A stretch of 64,000 nt of DNA from Arctopsyche grandis. Taxonomy: Eukaryota > Arthropoda > Insecta > Trichoptera > Hydropsychidae. The DNA is taken from NCBI RefSeq assembly GCF_051622035.1, contig NC_135355.1, forward strand, positions 4,588,001-4,652,000, in the 5' to 3' direction. The notes under the pieces were generated by a model. The model did not search any database and had not been told where the DNA came from. It saw nothing but the letters and a program-made list of their open reading frames with translations. How positions within the stretch are numbered: the first letter of the stretch is position 1; each line of letters begins with the position of its first letter. Positions 22,280 to 34,059 of this stretch are shown here, piece after piece. Made by a program: the position numbers and the translations under genes.

Positions 22280-24222
22280 GCCTTCGTGAGTTAAAACACA
22301 CAGTATGTAACATTAGTGAGTCCAATATTCTACTTACATTGTGTATAGTAATAAAGAAAATTATGATCTTTATGTCAAAATAAAGAACGTTTGTAAAAAA
22401 AATGATGACGTTTGGTTGAAGAGCATTGAATCTTATATGTCTATAATTGTATTGACTTGCAATAATTTCTAAATAAGTTATTTAATTTTTAAATGTTTTT
22501 CTTTATTTATTTTTATTCGTATAGCATAGAGGCTGGACTGTTTGAAATTATTCGTGGTTTTAAAATTAATGTGATATTTTTAAATAATAATACTGTACTG
22601 CATATATATGTATATTCTGACTTATATAAAATTTAAGTTTTGTTTTTATTTATTATATGGTGAACTTAATCGTCGTCCTCTTTACTGTTTGCTCACAATT
22701 TTATAAAATGACTTCTTCCGATGCCTTTATGTATATCTTTCATTCAATTCAATAACATCACATTCAAGTGTGTGTTATTTTTACCTGCAATGTTTTTGTT
22801 TATCACATCGACAGATGTTTTGCAGTGTTTATATTTTAAAAGATTGGCATAAAGAGTTGATTTTTAATATTAAAAAAGTGATTCAGTGTCGAATCAAAAT
22901 CGTGAGATTACGTCTATATATATATATTTTATAGTTATCGTTTTTGTTATAGTTTGTCGCTTTATAAATCGAATACATAGTCGATGTGAATGTGTGATAT
23001 TTTTACTGTGAGACGTAAACAGACTGTCCATTATGAAAAGTGTGTTTACGAGTGACGACGTGCAAAATTCCATTGCCCGGAAATACCAGTGAAAATGAAA
23101 CAAAACTAATGATAATTCGGATGAAACTTTATTACAATTAGCACTGTTGAAGTATCGAAATCTGTTCATTCTATACTAGTCTACGCTTACGGATGAATAT
23201 TTCCGTCGTTTGAATACATTCTTGATCAAAAAAAATTAGTTATTTAATTTAATAGGTTAATTTTTAATGTTTTTTTTTTAAATCAAAAATAATATAATTG
23301 AAATATCTCAAAAGTTTCATTTTTCTACTACTTAATTGTTAGGTACTTTTTAGTGAGTGAGGGGTTGTGTGTGAAATTTTAACAACTATACTCTACTTAA
23401 AGGCTAGTAAATTTTCTTAGTAAACTCGTTAAATCTTAACACTTTTTTATTGTCAAGACTGGATTTTTGTCGACTAAAGTATACCTTTTGCTTTGTAAAT
23501 TTTGTGGAGTTCAATATGCGAAGATGCTGCCCTTTAATATATGTAATACATGTAAATCCGATACGTAGAACGTTGATACGGATTGTCTTGAACACGGTAT
23601 TGCACGCGGTGTGAGATTTTTGTCTTGACATTTTCACATGTACGGTATAATCTCAGAGTTATTGAATCTTATATATCGAATTGCGTTTTCGGCGTGTTTT
23701 TATCAAATCTCATTTTCAATGTATGTACATATTTATTTATATATATAATGATAACGTGTTTTAGTCGATACAAATACATAAAGTCTCACTGCGATTTGTA
23801 AATTAAACGGGTAATATATTAGTCTACGAAGGGGTAATATTAAATATTTGTAATGATAATGTCCCAGTAAATGGTTTTATATATTTTCCAATGGTGTGTA
23901 CTTTCATTATTTTCCTTCTCAATGCATATTTTATTAATACGTAGGTTAAGATTTTTTGTGCATAGCATACTTATTGGAACTGAATAGTTTAACAGTTTTA
24001 CACGGTTAACGTTGTCATTTGTAAAATGTCAGGTCTTATGTATAATATATTATATTCTATTGTAGCAGCTTAGTGGAAATTTTATATATTTGTTTATTGT
24101 TGAATTTTTTGATTCTCATGATTTTCTCCCGGCATTTACAGTAATAATTGTATTATTAATAAATTATAATAAATTTTGATGAAATATAACGCATGTTTTC
24201 CTTTCAATTGAATCCCTTCACA
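22280..24222. other. intergenic, no recognised feature
   Basis: AT-rich sequence with only short open frames that lack recognisable domains. No element ends are identified. It may include part of a long MARCH 3' UTR. Confidence 0.45.
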
Positions 24223-24364
24223 TCTAATATATAATTTCGAAAGAGACTTTGTATGTAAAAAAACAAATGAATATTTAAATAAAATAAAACTTCAAATAAA
24301 TTTAATAAATGTTAACTATTAGATTATATGACAAATACCGAGCGAAGCCGGGTAAAAACACTAG
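24223..24364 (+). mobile_element. non-autonomous Helitron, 142 bp
   Basis: It starts TCTAATATATAATTTCGAAAG after A and ends GCGAAGCCGGGTAAAAACACTAG before T. A TC start, a CTAG end, a short GC-rich stem (ACCGAGCGAAGCCGGGT) just before it and insertion between A and T are Helitron traits. The same ends occur at 33749-33967 and a variant at 57040-57223. Confidence 0.75.
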
Positions 24365-24699
24365 TATAATATAAATCAAAGATTTGACCATGACCCCATT
24401 TATGTTTCGATTTTTGAAACTTTTAAGTATCGCATTTAATTGTTTTCTTAACAGATACATAATCAACAAAATGGAAGATTCAAACAATTGCATTATTTAA
24501 ACGAGAAATCTCAATGAATTATTTATATATCTTCATTTGTTTAATAAAAAAAAACCGAAATTTTAAAGTAATGTTGCATTTTATGTCGGGGAGATACATT
24601 TATCTAGTCATCTTTCAAATGTTTCTGGAAACTCCAGTCCTTATTCAAAACTAAAAACTTTTAGAAGCTTGTTTAAATCGCATCATTTTTTTACTTACT

Positions 24700-24775
24700 G
24701 TTTGTTTATTTTATAGTTTTGGACCATTGTGGCATTATAGGAATAACCTTTTGCGCCACAGTGGGCTATATAAGA
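24700..24775 (-). repeat. LINE 3' terminal hairpin, minus strand
   Basis: GGACCATTGTGGCATTATAG with GCGCCACAGTGG is the reverse of the 3' hairpin that ends the LINE at 13040. Only the 3' tip is present. Confidence 0.6.
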
Positions 24776-24897
24776 GATTGAGATTCGTGCATTTTTTGCA
24801 GTTGCATAACTGCGGGGGGTCGGTATTTCTGAACAATGAAAGGTCAATAAGCGGCTATCGAAAACCGGGACATTTGGCTGTCCCGAAAGGTCCCTTC

Positions 24898-25003
24898 GGG
24901 ACGCCGGGGCAAGAAGCTTGAAACCGGGACAAACCCGGAATATCGGGACGCCGGGGCAAGAAGCTTGAAACCGGGACAAACCCGGAATATCGGGACGCCT
25001 CGC
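24898..25003. repeat. 47-bp tandem repeat, about 2.2 copies
   Basis: GGGACGCCGGGGCAAGAAGC begins at 24898 and 24945 and a partial copy at 24992, a 47-bp period with near identity. The high GC stands out from its surroundings. Confidence 0.85.
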
Positions 25004-25733
25004 AGCCTTAACTGTGATGGATTTACATATATAGGTCCAAATGTCCTCTGGATAGGTCCCGTCCTGCACCTGTTTAGGGAACGAGCGTCTTCCTTTGGAG
25101 GTCGCGTACTGCATCTGTTTAGCGGTCGGCTTGACTTTCTCTAGAGGTCGTGTCCTGTAGTTGTGTAGGAGTCAAGCGTCTTCCTTTGGAGGTGGGCTTA
25201 TCCTTGGTGCGTAGGTTGACAATGCGTAGTACATGGGTGTTTACCATGTATTCTTACAATATCTCCAAATGGATGTGTGGCGGCTCGCTATATGACATGG
25301 TCTAGTTCGGTCACTTTCCTGCGAGTTGGGACCATCTCGCCCGTGTTCAGAGTTGCTAACGCACTCCGTCTCCGGCTTCCATAATAAAAGCACGTGCATC
25401 AACATGCCAGTGGTCTCATTCGTTCATCCCCAATATAGATACATCGTATAGTATAGTTGGTTCGGTGATTATTCCGCGCAAAGCGATCTCGCCCACGTCG
25501 ATCTGGAACCCGAAAATTCTATCTATCGAGAGAAATATCATACTGACGAGAACTCGAGTGGTAGATATTCCGTATTCGCGATTTTCGTGGCAGCGATTGT
25601 CAGTTGTACACGTGGTCGTGTGCAGTTGTTCTGAGTATGTTCCGCTTGAAAAGAAGTGCATTCCAGAGGGGTGCGGGCATTTGTGTGACGGGGGAGTATG
25701 TATTGACAGGGATAGTACGCGATGTGCTAAATT
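25004..25733. other. GC-richer repeat-derived stretch
   Basis: CGTCTTCCTTTGGAGGT occurs near 25088 and 25169, so a diverged repeat of about 80 bp is present at 25040-25200. A MITE piece related to 698-850 lies at about 25455-25575 (ACGAGAACTCGAGTGG). Open frames here lack recognisable domains. Confidence 0.4.
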
Positions 25734-26480
25734 CATAGATGTAGAATAGGCTAAATATGCCATTACATACAAATTTCGTTGGAGATTTGGTCGCCACTAA
25801 CTGAGGGGCTCGGGGAAGTGGTGAAAATAAAAGGAAGGAACGCAAAAAACGCTCCGGCTAGCTTTGTTTGTAAGGCATGCACTTTGTATGCATGCCAAGC
25901 CAGGTAGAGCGTTATAGGACAGGAGGTTATGTTGTGACCGTAACCCGGCCTATGGAAACTCGTTGTAGATAATAGAGGAAATTTATTTTTTTCAGTATAC
26001 AAGTTTATTGTCAGTACAGAAAATTCACTGGGAAGTAGGCTAGTTGCCTGCTTCAGGGGAAAGCCTGACTGAACTGCCGTCTGTGGCTGCTGTACTGGTT
26101 TATATATGGGTGAGGTGATGTCATCTCGTTCTCGAAGATTCTTCCAGGCTCAATGGTATCCTTTGTGAGACTGCGTCAAGGTTGCTTGATGATTGTTTAT
26201 CTGGAGTGATTCGAATCGCCTTTATCGGTGGTCTGGATATGGATGAGGTGATGTCATCTCGTTCTCGAAGATTCTTCCAGGCTCAAGGGTATCCTTTGTG
26301 TGGTCGCGTGCCTTGTGTTTTATGGAGTAATAGGATTTATGATATTTCGGTTGTTCCCTTGAACTCAAGGTTTGTTTATCTGGAGCGAATAGATGATTAC
26401 ATGAAAGCTCGTACAAGCTGTATTGTATTCCTACAGCGTCTTAGAGCGTCAGGGCCTATCTAGGCTATTCTACATCTATG
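25734..26480. mobile_element. TIR element CATAGATGTAG..., 747 bp
   Basis: The left end CATAGATGTAGAATAGGC is inverted at the right end (GGCTATTCTACATCTATG). The flanks GCTAAATT (25726-25733) and GCTATATT (26481-26488) differ at one base, consistent with an old 8-bp duplication. Related ends occur at 28926 and 3331. Eight-base duplications occur in hAT and P superfamilies; the CATA end is not a typical hAT end. No transposase is seen. A TGTTGTGACCG block at 25930 and a tandem repeat lie within. Confidence 0.6.
26106..26300. repeat. direct repeat, 132-bp spacing
   Basis: GATGAGGTGATGTCATCTCG occurs at about 26109 and 26242, each followed by TTCTCGAAGATTCTTCCAGG and the TATCCTTTGTG word. About 55 bp are duplicated. 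It lies inside the TIR element 25734-26480. Confidence 0.75.
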
Positions 26481-26865
26481 GCTATATTCCTACATATTTT
26501 TCATTTGGTGACACCTGGTGCACTTCGCAATTGATCGACTGGTTATTGAATTGGAACTGCCCACTGACTGAAGAGAGTATCTGGTGGGTCACCTTTCATT
26601 CTTTGTTATTTTTTGTAGAGGGTACTTGTTGCATTTGGGCATTGTTGGCCGTGTTAAGTGGCTAAAGCTATGCACGTGTGTATTGTTTGATTTTATACAA
26701 CGGAATCTTGTTTTTTAACGACTGTAAAGCTCTGCTTTTTAACTAAAAATCCAAGTAGAATGTAAATATTTGCAGTTGGCACTACTGGTAGTACGCAGTT
26801 GTCGGCCGTGCGCAAGTGACAGTCGTCATTGACAGGTGGTTGTGGTTGTCAGTGTCAGTATCGAC
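26481..26865 (+). promoter_or_regulatory. ODR4 upstream region and leader
   Basis: The sequence becomes GC-richer near the start (GTCGGCCGTGCGCAAGTGAC, then GTGTCAGTATCGACATG). TCAGT-type initiator words occur at about 26848-26858, very close to the ATG. No TATA box is evident. Confidence 0.35.
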
Positions 26866-29800
26866 ATGAGCGTCACAGTGAAGTGGCGATGCGCAGGGGG
26901 CGGCGGGGCGCGCTATTTGAGGCGCTGCGGTCAGTTGGGGGGCGCAGCCGCGGGCCTCCTCCTCGGACAGGTGAATCCACCCAACTTAAACCAAACCACA
27001 CCATGCCACGTGACATTCCACACACACACACACTAACACTAACACACTTTCACTCGTCACTCAACCTTTTTTATATGCATATGTAGAGTACGGGAGAGTG
27101 CAACGAGGTGATCCACTTCGCCAGGACTCCGGAGGATAAGCACGCCGACACTCCGGACTCGGGACTCAGCTCCGACATAGACGACTCCCCCACACCCGAA
27201 GACACCAACAATCTGAACAACGTATTGGAAATATCTGAAAATTGGATTGCGGATCATGCCAAGCACGTCACTCGCATGCTACCCGGGGGAATGTTCGTCT
27301 TAGGTACTTGTCTATACTCATCCATGTAAATATATGTACCGACAATCCCCCCATTGTATTACCAATTACCCCTTTCTAGGTTTGTTCATTGTCTCTTCCG
27401 ACGATGTATTCAACGATGCCGCGTCTCTGAACAAGATCAGGAGCATCTTGGCTCACATTAACCGAACCTTGTCTTCGAATCAGTACATGTATGGTGTGCC
27501 GGCGCACAGCGAACGCCTCGTCGTACACTATTCTATGGACTGCGACAAGTTGACGAGCAAATCTTTCGACGTCGACAAGTCGACGAGCACTCCGAAGTCT
27601 GTAGATTTTAAATTCCAACCAAGCCAGACACTCTGGCAGCAATTGGATTGCTATCACGAATTCGACGACATCTATCCCGTCATCACGAAAAAGACCGGAG
27701 TCTCAGTCAGGGAACAATTTCAGGTATTTTTTACTCACCTCTTATACAGTTCACATGGTTTTCGTGTAAGGGCTCATTTTTTATATCTCTTATCTCTTGT
27801 CCGATCGTTTTTTTCACAATATAGTACAGTAGAAACTCGATTATTCGGACTAATTGGGGATGAAGGTAGTCCGGATAGTCGAAAAAATCACGATTGACAC
27901 GGAAAGACGAGTACATTCAGTATGAATAATTTTTATTTGTCTACATTTACATATATAATAACATGAGGGTCAATATTGAATTATTCTTTATTAAGTAATT
28001 AAACTTCCGAGAAACAAACGTCCTTTGAGTATTGAATTTTGAAGACAGCTGACTCATTTCTCTGTATTATTTTCGAATTTTTGTTTTACATTTATGATTC
28101 ATGCTCCGTTTTAAGTGATGCCATCACGAACGTAAACATTTGAAAGCAATTTCAATTCGTCACATGCAAAGCAGAAGAATTGTAAAATTTGTGTTCACTT
28201 TTAACAATCTGGATAATCGAGGTTGTACTAAATATGATGTGTATTTTCAGTTGTAATATATTCCAACCGGCGTTTTACGTCATTCACATTCGAATACAAT
28301 TCAACTAGTAAATTATATCTCTACAAGCGCAAATACACTGTCGAAAATGTGCGCCAGTTGTAATATAACAGTTGATTTTTGATAGCTCTGATGTTTATAC
28401 GAATGCTTTAGAATTCAATAATGCGTTAATATTTGCTAGACTATAAATAAAGATAATGAGTACTGTAATACGATAATTTTAACCCTTTGAATGCTAATCA
28501 ACGCCTGCAACAAGTGTATAGCCGGCAAAACGCTGATAAGCGTTGTACATATATATTGAACATGCACAAAGTAAACAAGAATACTACCTGCTAAGCTTTT
28601 AAAGGTAGCATTGAAAAAAAAATGCATTGAACATGGGTCGTGTAATCCGTATCAATGTTTACTGAATTTATAACCATATCAGAATTGCCCGATGGAAATC
28701 ACTAACTGCTGATTATTTTAGATTGTGGCTTGGCATTTAAATTGTGAGTATTACATTTTAGCAACAATGAAGAAGATGGAACTAGTTTTGAAAAAATATA
28801 TTCATTAATAGACTTATTTTGTTTATTTTATATTGTTTCAAGATGTATTAGAAATTCTAAACATACATTTACAAAACTCGAAATCCTTGGCAGTAGTGAT
28901 CTAGGGGTTTTTTTTTGGATTAGCTCATAGATGTAGAATAACCTAGATATGCCATTACATACAAATTTCGTTGGAGATCTTGTCGCCACTAACTGAGGGG
29001 TGCGGGGGGTTTAACTAGCGGGGAAGTGGTCAGCAACCAGTTAATGTACATATGTACATGCACTGAAGTTTTATTTTATTTATAACTTTATTTTATTGGA
29101 CACTCTGCGTTACAGTAAACCAAACTAATAAAGCCATATTAAGAAAAAAATATTTAGTTATACACACTATATTAAACTACAGATGTATATTACTATAATA
29201 AAACCATCATTAACTATTACAACATTTAAACATTAGTAACTCCCACAAGGATCAATTTTAAAGCTGACACTTTAATATTTAGTTCATTGTTTGTAGTTTT
29301 AAAAACTTAATGTCGATTTCTGAATTTCCTTCAGTGCCAACAAGATATACGCGTGCATTTAGTGGCAGAGGTTGTCGACCGCTGTTCCACCAGTGTACAG
29401 AACACTACATATATCGCGCCGATATTTCATTATATGTTAAAGTACTATAATTGAAGACATTATATATCAATTCTTACTTATGACATGTGATGCCATCCGC
29501 CTTTTTATGTTTTCTTGAGTAATTGTAACACAATTTCACTGAACACGTTGGCATTTTCGAAAAATATCAATCAACCTTCCTACTTAGAAGCCAACTAGCT
29601 ACTGAGAGAGAGTGTGCATGATCTGTACTTTTTTTTGTGTGTGCATGGTCCAACAGGGTGATCGGCTTAGAGCGTCAAGGCGTATTTTTATACTTGCTTT
29701 CTATTAGATTTCTAAATAATTCTAGTTGGAAATGTTGGCGAAATTTTCTACGTGGCGGGCTTTGAACAGAAAAAACGTCAGCACTCAAAGGGTTAAGAAT

Positions 29801-30999
29801 GTGTTGTAAACAAAAAAATGTGACTTTCCAACTCAATTTACTAGTCGAACGACATTTTCCGCGAAAACCTAACCTATCCATCTAGCTTGGTATCAACTTA
29901 TAGTTGAACTGTATTTTCGGTTGTAATATATTTTGACCAGTTGGAATGTAATTAACCATATGAATCAACTTATTTAGGTTCGACGGAATATATTCCAACT
30001 AGTCCAAATATATTACAAATGGAAGATACACTCTGTAATATACATAATGATTTATACTATCGTTTTTAGCATATATTAAAAGCGGCGTACGAGTCGATAG
30101 AATCGTCCATAGTATTTTTGGACGGCAAATTAAAAGAAGGTACAGATGTGTTGGAGTCGTTGCATAAGAAAGTGAAGGGTTCCAAGCAGAGTGAAGATGT
30201 TCCGCGTCCGATACAACTCTCAATATACATGCCTTGTGTAAGTTTTCCACGTGAATCTTTTCAGCGTTGCCGTTTGATTGCTTGCTTACTATTTGTTTTT
30301 AATTTCATCAGGAAGCAAAGTTGCCCGATACTGTTGAGTATATAGAATGTGAAGGTACGACTCACTTCAGCGGGATCGTAGCTTCTAGAATCTATCTGAA
30401 TCCTAAAGCTACGGTTGACGATGCGACGACGGCCATAAAGCAAGACGTGATCCGATCCCTAGCCTCGAGGTTCACCATGCATTGCGACGCTTTGATCGAC
30501 GATAATCTGCTGCCTGAAGGTATACACAATGTTATAAATGAATAATAATCATACGGGTCAGTTTAATATATGTTGCACGTTTGTTGTTGTAGAGAAAGTA
30601 TGTTTTAACGAGCCTCCGCGAAGAGTGCTGATCAAGCTGCCGGAGTTCGAAGGCAAAATGTTTCTGTGCGACTATCTGTTTCCGGGCGAGTCTCCCGTCG
30701 AAGCTTTGATGTCCGTCAAGGAGATGCTCGACACCGATATAAACGAAGACGATGTCATATGTAACGTTGAAACTCCAGCTGGTATATATCCGTGTATCGT
30801 ATTCTTCAAGTGTTTAGGTGTGAATTTCATTTGTTCGTTTGTTGTTTCAGATACGTCTGAATTCGACGCTCTCGAGAGGAATTCGAACGAGGAGGATATG
30901 AATATGCCGCAGAACGCTAATCAATCCACTTACGGTACGGCCATTGCGGTCGCACTCGTACTTTTGATAATTGCTATCCTCGCCCAATATTTTATTTGA
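26866..30999 (+). CDS. ODR4: ODR4 homologue, receptor-trafficking factor (7 exons)
   Basis: Coding exons: 26866-26970, 27087-27303, 27380-27723, 30070-30237, 30312-30519, 30593-30781, 30851-30999; 1380 nt, 459 residues, every junction GT-AG and in phase. Human ODR4 is of similar length (454 as I recall it). Matching landmarks are a GLLLGQ segment at about 30-35, WIADHAKHVTRMLPGGMFVL followed by GLFIVSSDD across the exon 2/3 join, a KLPEFEGKMFLCDY stretch, and a C-terminal hydrophobic anchor (about 439-459, AVALVLLIIAILAQYFI). The family, named from C. elegans odr-4, helps G-protein-coupled and odorant receptors leave the ER and is itself an ER membrane protein. The chosen start is the first in-frame ATG. 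An acidic insert (TPDSGLSSDIDDSPTPED) in exon 2 is probably disordered. Intron 3 (2.3 kb) holds a pogo MITE and a split piggyBac MITE. Confidence 0.92.
27827..28230. mobile_element. pogo/Tigger-like MITE in ODR4 intron 3
   Basis: The left end CAGTAGAAACTCGATTATTC is preceded by TA. The right end GGATAATCGAGGTTGTACTA is its inverse with a few changes. CAGT...CTCGATTAT is the signature end of pogo-type elements. About 404 bp with no transposase. Confidence 0.75.
28483..29792. mobile_element. piggyBac-like MITE split by another repeat
   Basis: TTAA at 28479-28482 and 29793-29796 flank the inverted ends CCCTTTGAATGCT and AGCACTCAAAGGG (the right reads GCACTCAAAGGG). The interior matches 7048-7633 up to GGATTAGCT at 28925 and resumes with TTTTTATACTTGCTTTCTAT at about 29684. 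The 758 bp between are a later insertion. Confidence 0.8.
28926..29684 (+). repeat. CATAGATGTAG-family insertion inside the piggyBac MITE
   Basis: It starts CATAGATGTAGAATAACC at the exact break of the MITE and shares ATGCCATTACATACAAATTT with 25734 onward. The 28926-29391 part is homologous to 2967-3331 in reverse. The right border is less clear, with sequence after 29400 unidentified. Confidence 0.55.
29797..30069 (+). other. ODR4 intron 3, last part
   Basis: TTGTAATATATTTTGACCAG and GAATATATTCCAACTAGTCC form an imperfect inverted pair, also echoed near 28250-28400. It is probably a decayed MITE. The acceptor for exon 4 is TTTTTAG at 30063-30069. Confidence 0.4.
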
Positions 31000-31874
31000 C
31001 TTGAAAACATTATACGTATTCCCTTTCTAACGCATTTTTTAATGCTTGCATTTTATACTACAATACATTCGCGTATTTATTTATTTATAGATATGATAGT
31101 TTTTTATTTGAAATGATATCGCATTGTTTGTATGCTTTTTGAAAAAATATTAGTGACATCTATCGATTTTTATCGATACTAAAATTTATGTAGATAAAAC
31201 AGGTGTCGCTTTTATCACCTTTTATACTCATTAGTATCTTTATTTTTGGCTTAAACTAAAAGTGTTTAGATTGTTGCTGGGTGACATATTTGAAAGTCTT
31301 CTTATAAGAGTAAAATAAAATTGTTTTGTCTATTTTTATTTTAAGGGCCAGCCTAGTTTTTTATTACATTATGGCTTTGTTTTAAATAAAATTAAACAAT
31401 ACTATTTTATGTTAAAAGTCCCTAATAATTTTTTAGTATTATTATTATGGGGTTGTGTTTTGTATTTAAAATGACTGATATGAGGGATTCGTAAAGGAAA
31501 GGAAATAATTTTGTCACTATTTTGACACGCATTTATATTACTTAAACTACAAAAATGTATGTGTAATGATATTTATTAAAGTTTTAATCAATTTTATATA
31601 TTTATGTATATTTATAAAAAAAAAATCAATAGTTTATCGAAGCAACGATGAAAAAAATACAATCGACCTTCATAATCTTTGAATATACATATGAGAACAC
31701 AATAAAAATAAAACTGGGTTTAAATACAACATAAAACAGACGGTAAATAAAAAATTGTAAAACCTCTCGATATGTACATATTGATAGCTTTATGTATAAA
31801 ATATCGGGAATGATTGCAGTATTGCTCGAAATCATTTTAATAATAATAAAATAAAAGCTATAAGAATGCATCGA
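31000..31874. other. short convergent intergenic region
   Basis: It separates the ODR4 stop (30997-30999) from the NudC stop (31875-31877), so the two genes are tail-to-tail 875 bp apart. AATAAA-containing motifs near 31313 and 31385 (plus) and TTTATT motifs on the NudC side are candidate polyadenylation signals. No repeats are identified. Confidence 0.6.
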
Positions 31875-32556
31875 CTAATTAAACTTGCATTTGGAGAAAT
31901 CCATGTCGGGATGTTGTTCCATGAATCTAAGAAAAAAAGATTGAAACACATTGAAATTATTTTATACGATATACACATATGAAACAGCATTTATAAATGA
32001 AACTGAAATAATAAATACTTTTTTAATACGTCTTGCTTTTTTTGTTCGTCGCTCGTCGGCAAACCCATTTCCTTCTGTCGCTGATCGAACATCATCTTTT
32101 CGACGAGGCCACGAGTCTCGTCATCGAGATCGGACAACTTTGACGGGTCTGCACAGTCATAAATCAAAATTAGATCAAACTCACACTAACACAATCACAT
32201 ACAAATTATATTAAAAACCAACCGGGATTGATTTTCCTAGTAGCTATTTCCGGATCGGTATTGATAAGTTTGCTCCACCAGTTCATCTTATTGACCTGGA
32301 AGAATGAATCAAATTAAATTCACCATTTTATAGTACAATACTAAACTGAGTAAGATGATATTCGTACCTTTTCAATAGAGATAACGAGGATACGGCCGTC
32401 TTGTATGACCCAAGAACACTCTTCAACTTTGACATCGTGCTGAAAGTCTCCATCGATGATGGCTTCTTGATTTTTTATGCCCGCTTTCAAGTTCTTCCTG
32501 TTGATTACTACGCACAGGTCTCTCGGACGCGCAGTCATACTCAAAGGAATGCGAAG
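31875..32556 (-). CDS. nudC: NudC, C-terminal half (4 exons), 5' exons not found
   Basis: Minus-strand exons in order: 32556-32368, 32295-32223, 32148-32019, 31926-31875; 444 nt, 147 residues ending FSKCKFN and TAG. Phases agree at each join. The reading begins [17 protein letters not shown], inside the CS (p23-like) domain, continues [20 protein letters not shown] and [15 protein letters not shown], then the hallmark NudC tail ([21 protein letters not shown]). NudC acts with Hsp90 and Lis1/dynein in nuclear migration and cell division. The family is about 330 residues, so roughly 180 N-terminal residues are missing. The exon at 32556 has a normal acceptor (TTAATTACAG read on the minus strand), so an upstream exon must exist. 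One donor, GTTGGT after 32223, is weak. Confidence 0.9.
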
Positions 32557-33496
32557 CTGTAATTAAAAATATATTTCAAGTGTTATTTTTGGCTTAGCAA
32601 CTGAATTGATCTGTTTTATTAAAAAAAACTATACACATATACAATGATCCAGTTAATATTTATCTACATATATGCAAATGAGTCGTAAACCACACTCGTT
32701 AATTTTTTGCAACGTATATTATATAACAGATATAAAGGTCGTGAATATAATTAGCATTCATTTATTAGTATGAAAAATCCATTAAAACGATATTTAAATA
32801 CAATAAAATTAGATACATATCTATTACACGTAACGAAACTAAAAGTGTGTTTTTTTGGGTTTTATCTTATTCATTATAATATATTAGATCAAAGGATTCT
32901 GGAAAGTTATTAAATACTGGCCAAATTACTCAAGGTTATTATTAAAAATTTGATGAAATAAAAGTTAAAAATAACCTTTTTTTCAAGTAAATTTAAGTCA
33001 AAGTTAAAATGTTTGATATGCAAATCAACAATTTTCAAAAGTCTGCTAAATTTGTTCTACTATCTTATATCCAAAACGGGTTGTATAGTGCTATGAAGAA
33101 TTTTTTAACTTTTATGGTACTAAAAAGTGTGGCACGGAATACTTAAGTTGTTTCCAGCTGTGAGAGGCGTATATTTGTGTCATTCATGCGATCTTATTAT
33201 TTTGACAAGTTTCTTCTACAATTCTTCAAATAATCGACCAATGTCAATATATGGTTTAAATATAACCGAAAATAATCCAAGGGGTGAGGTTTGCGAAAGG
33301 ATGCGACGGTACAGACTTGACCTATCAGCGTATTATTGTTTCTATTATTTTTATTTCTGCATGTGCAAAACATGCAGAATACGTGCCACGTATCTCTGCA
33401 TGTTTTTACTTCTGTTTTATTTCGGCATATAAATATATGGTAAACGGGCACTGCGATTCGCAATTAAAATTTTAATATAAAATACGTAAGTTGTTG
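32557..33496. other. NudC intron or upstream, no recognised feature
   Basis: AT-rich. Open frames at 33127-33475 overlap on both strands around GCATGTGCAAAACATGC and show no domain. I searched by eye for the missing CS-domain and N-terminal NudC exons here and did not see them. Confidence 0.45.
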
Positions 33497-33745
33497 ATAT
33501 TGTTGCGTAGGGGTGGGATCCAAGTGAAAGGCCAAAGTCGCTTGATTATTGGTCACAAAGCGCTCGCCCAAAAGTCACTAAAAGCTCTATAACGGAACAT
33601 CTGGCAGCCGAAAAGTCCATCATACTAACGATAACTATCATACTAACGAGAACTCGAGAGCCAAATATTCCGAATTCGCGATTATCATGACAAAAATTGT
33701 CTTTTGGGCGATCGCAGTGTGACCAATAATCCAATAATTTGGTAA
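33497..33745. mobile_element. LTR fragment joined to a palindromic MITE
   Basis: TGTTGCGTAGGGGTGGGATC is the start of the solo LTR family and runs only about 45 bp. At about 33541 a MITE begins (TTATTGGTCACAAAGCGCTC) and ends at about 33733 with the inverse (GATCGCAGTGTGACCAATAA). The MITE interior is the reverse of 698-850. Confidence 0.65.
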
Positions 33746-33748
33746 TAA

Positions 33749-33967
33749 TCTAATATATAATTTCGAAAGTATGTATACATGTATCTTTGGCTGGGAACTA
33801 CGTAAACAAAACAAAGTTTCTATGACGACAATTCAATTGGTTGAATATTATATATTTTTCGATTCAAATAAATTTATTAAAAAAACAAATGAATATTTAC
33901 TATTAGATTCGTCATATTTAAGCTGTTTATATTACAAATACTGAGCGAAGCCGGGTAAAATTACTAG
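33749..33967 (+). mobile_element. non-autonomous Helitron, 219 bp
   Basis: It starts TCTAATATATAATTTCGAAAG after A, and ends GAGCGAAGCCGGGT...ATTACTAG before T. Same family as 24223-24364 with a longer interior. No Rep/helicase coding sequence. Confidence 0.75.
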
Positions 33968-34059
33968 TGTTATAATATTTGGCAATATTTTGGTAATAAT
34001 TAATTTGTTAATAATAATAATTAATAATTTGGGCGATCGCAATGTGACTAATAAGTAGT

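Noticed and set aside
27334-27897. 187-codon frame extending past ODR4 exon 3
   Set aside because: Residues after the GT at 27724 run into the intron and the pogo MITE. Splicing at 27723 matches the protein family.
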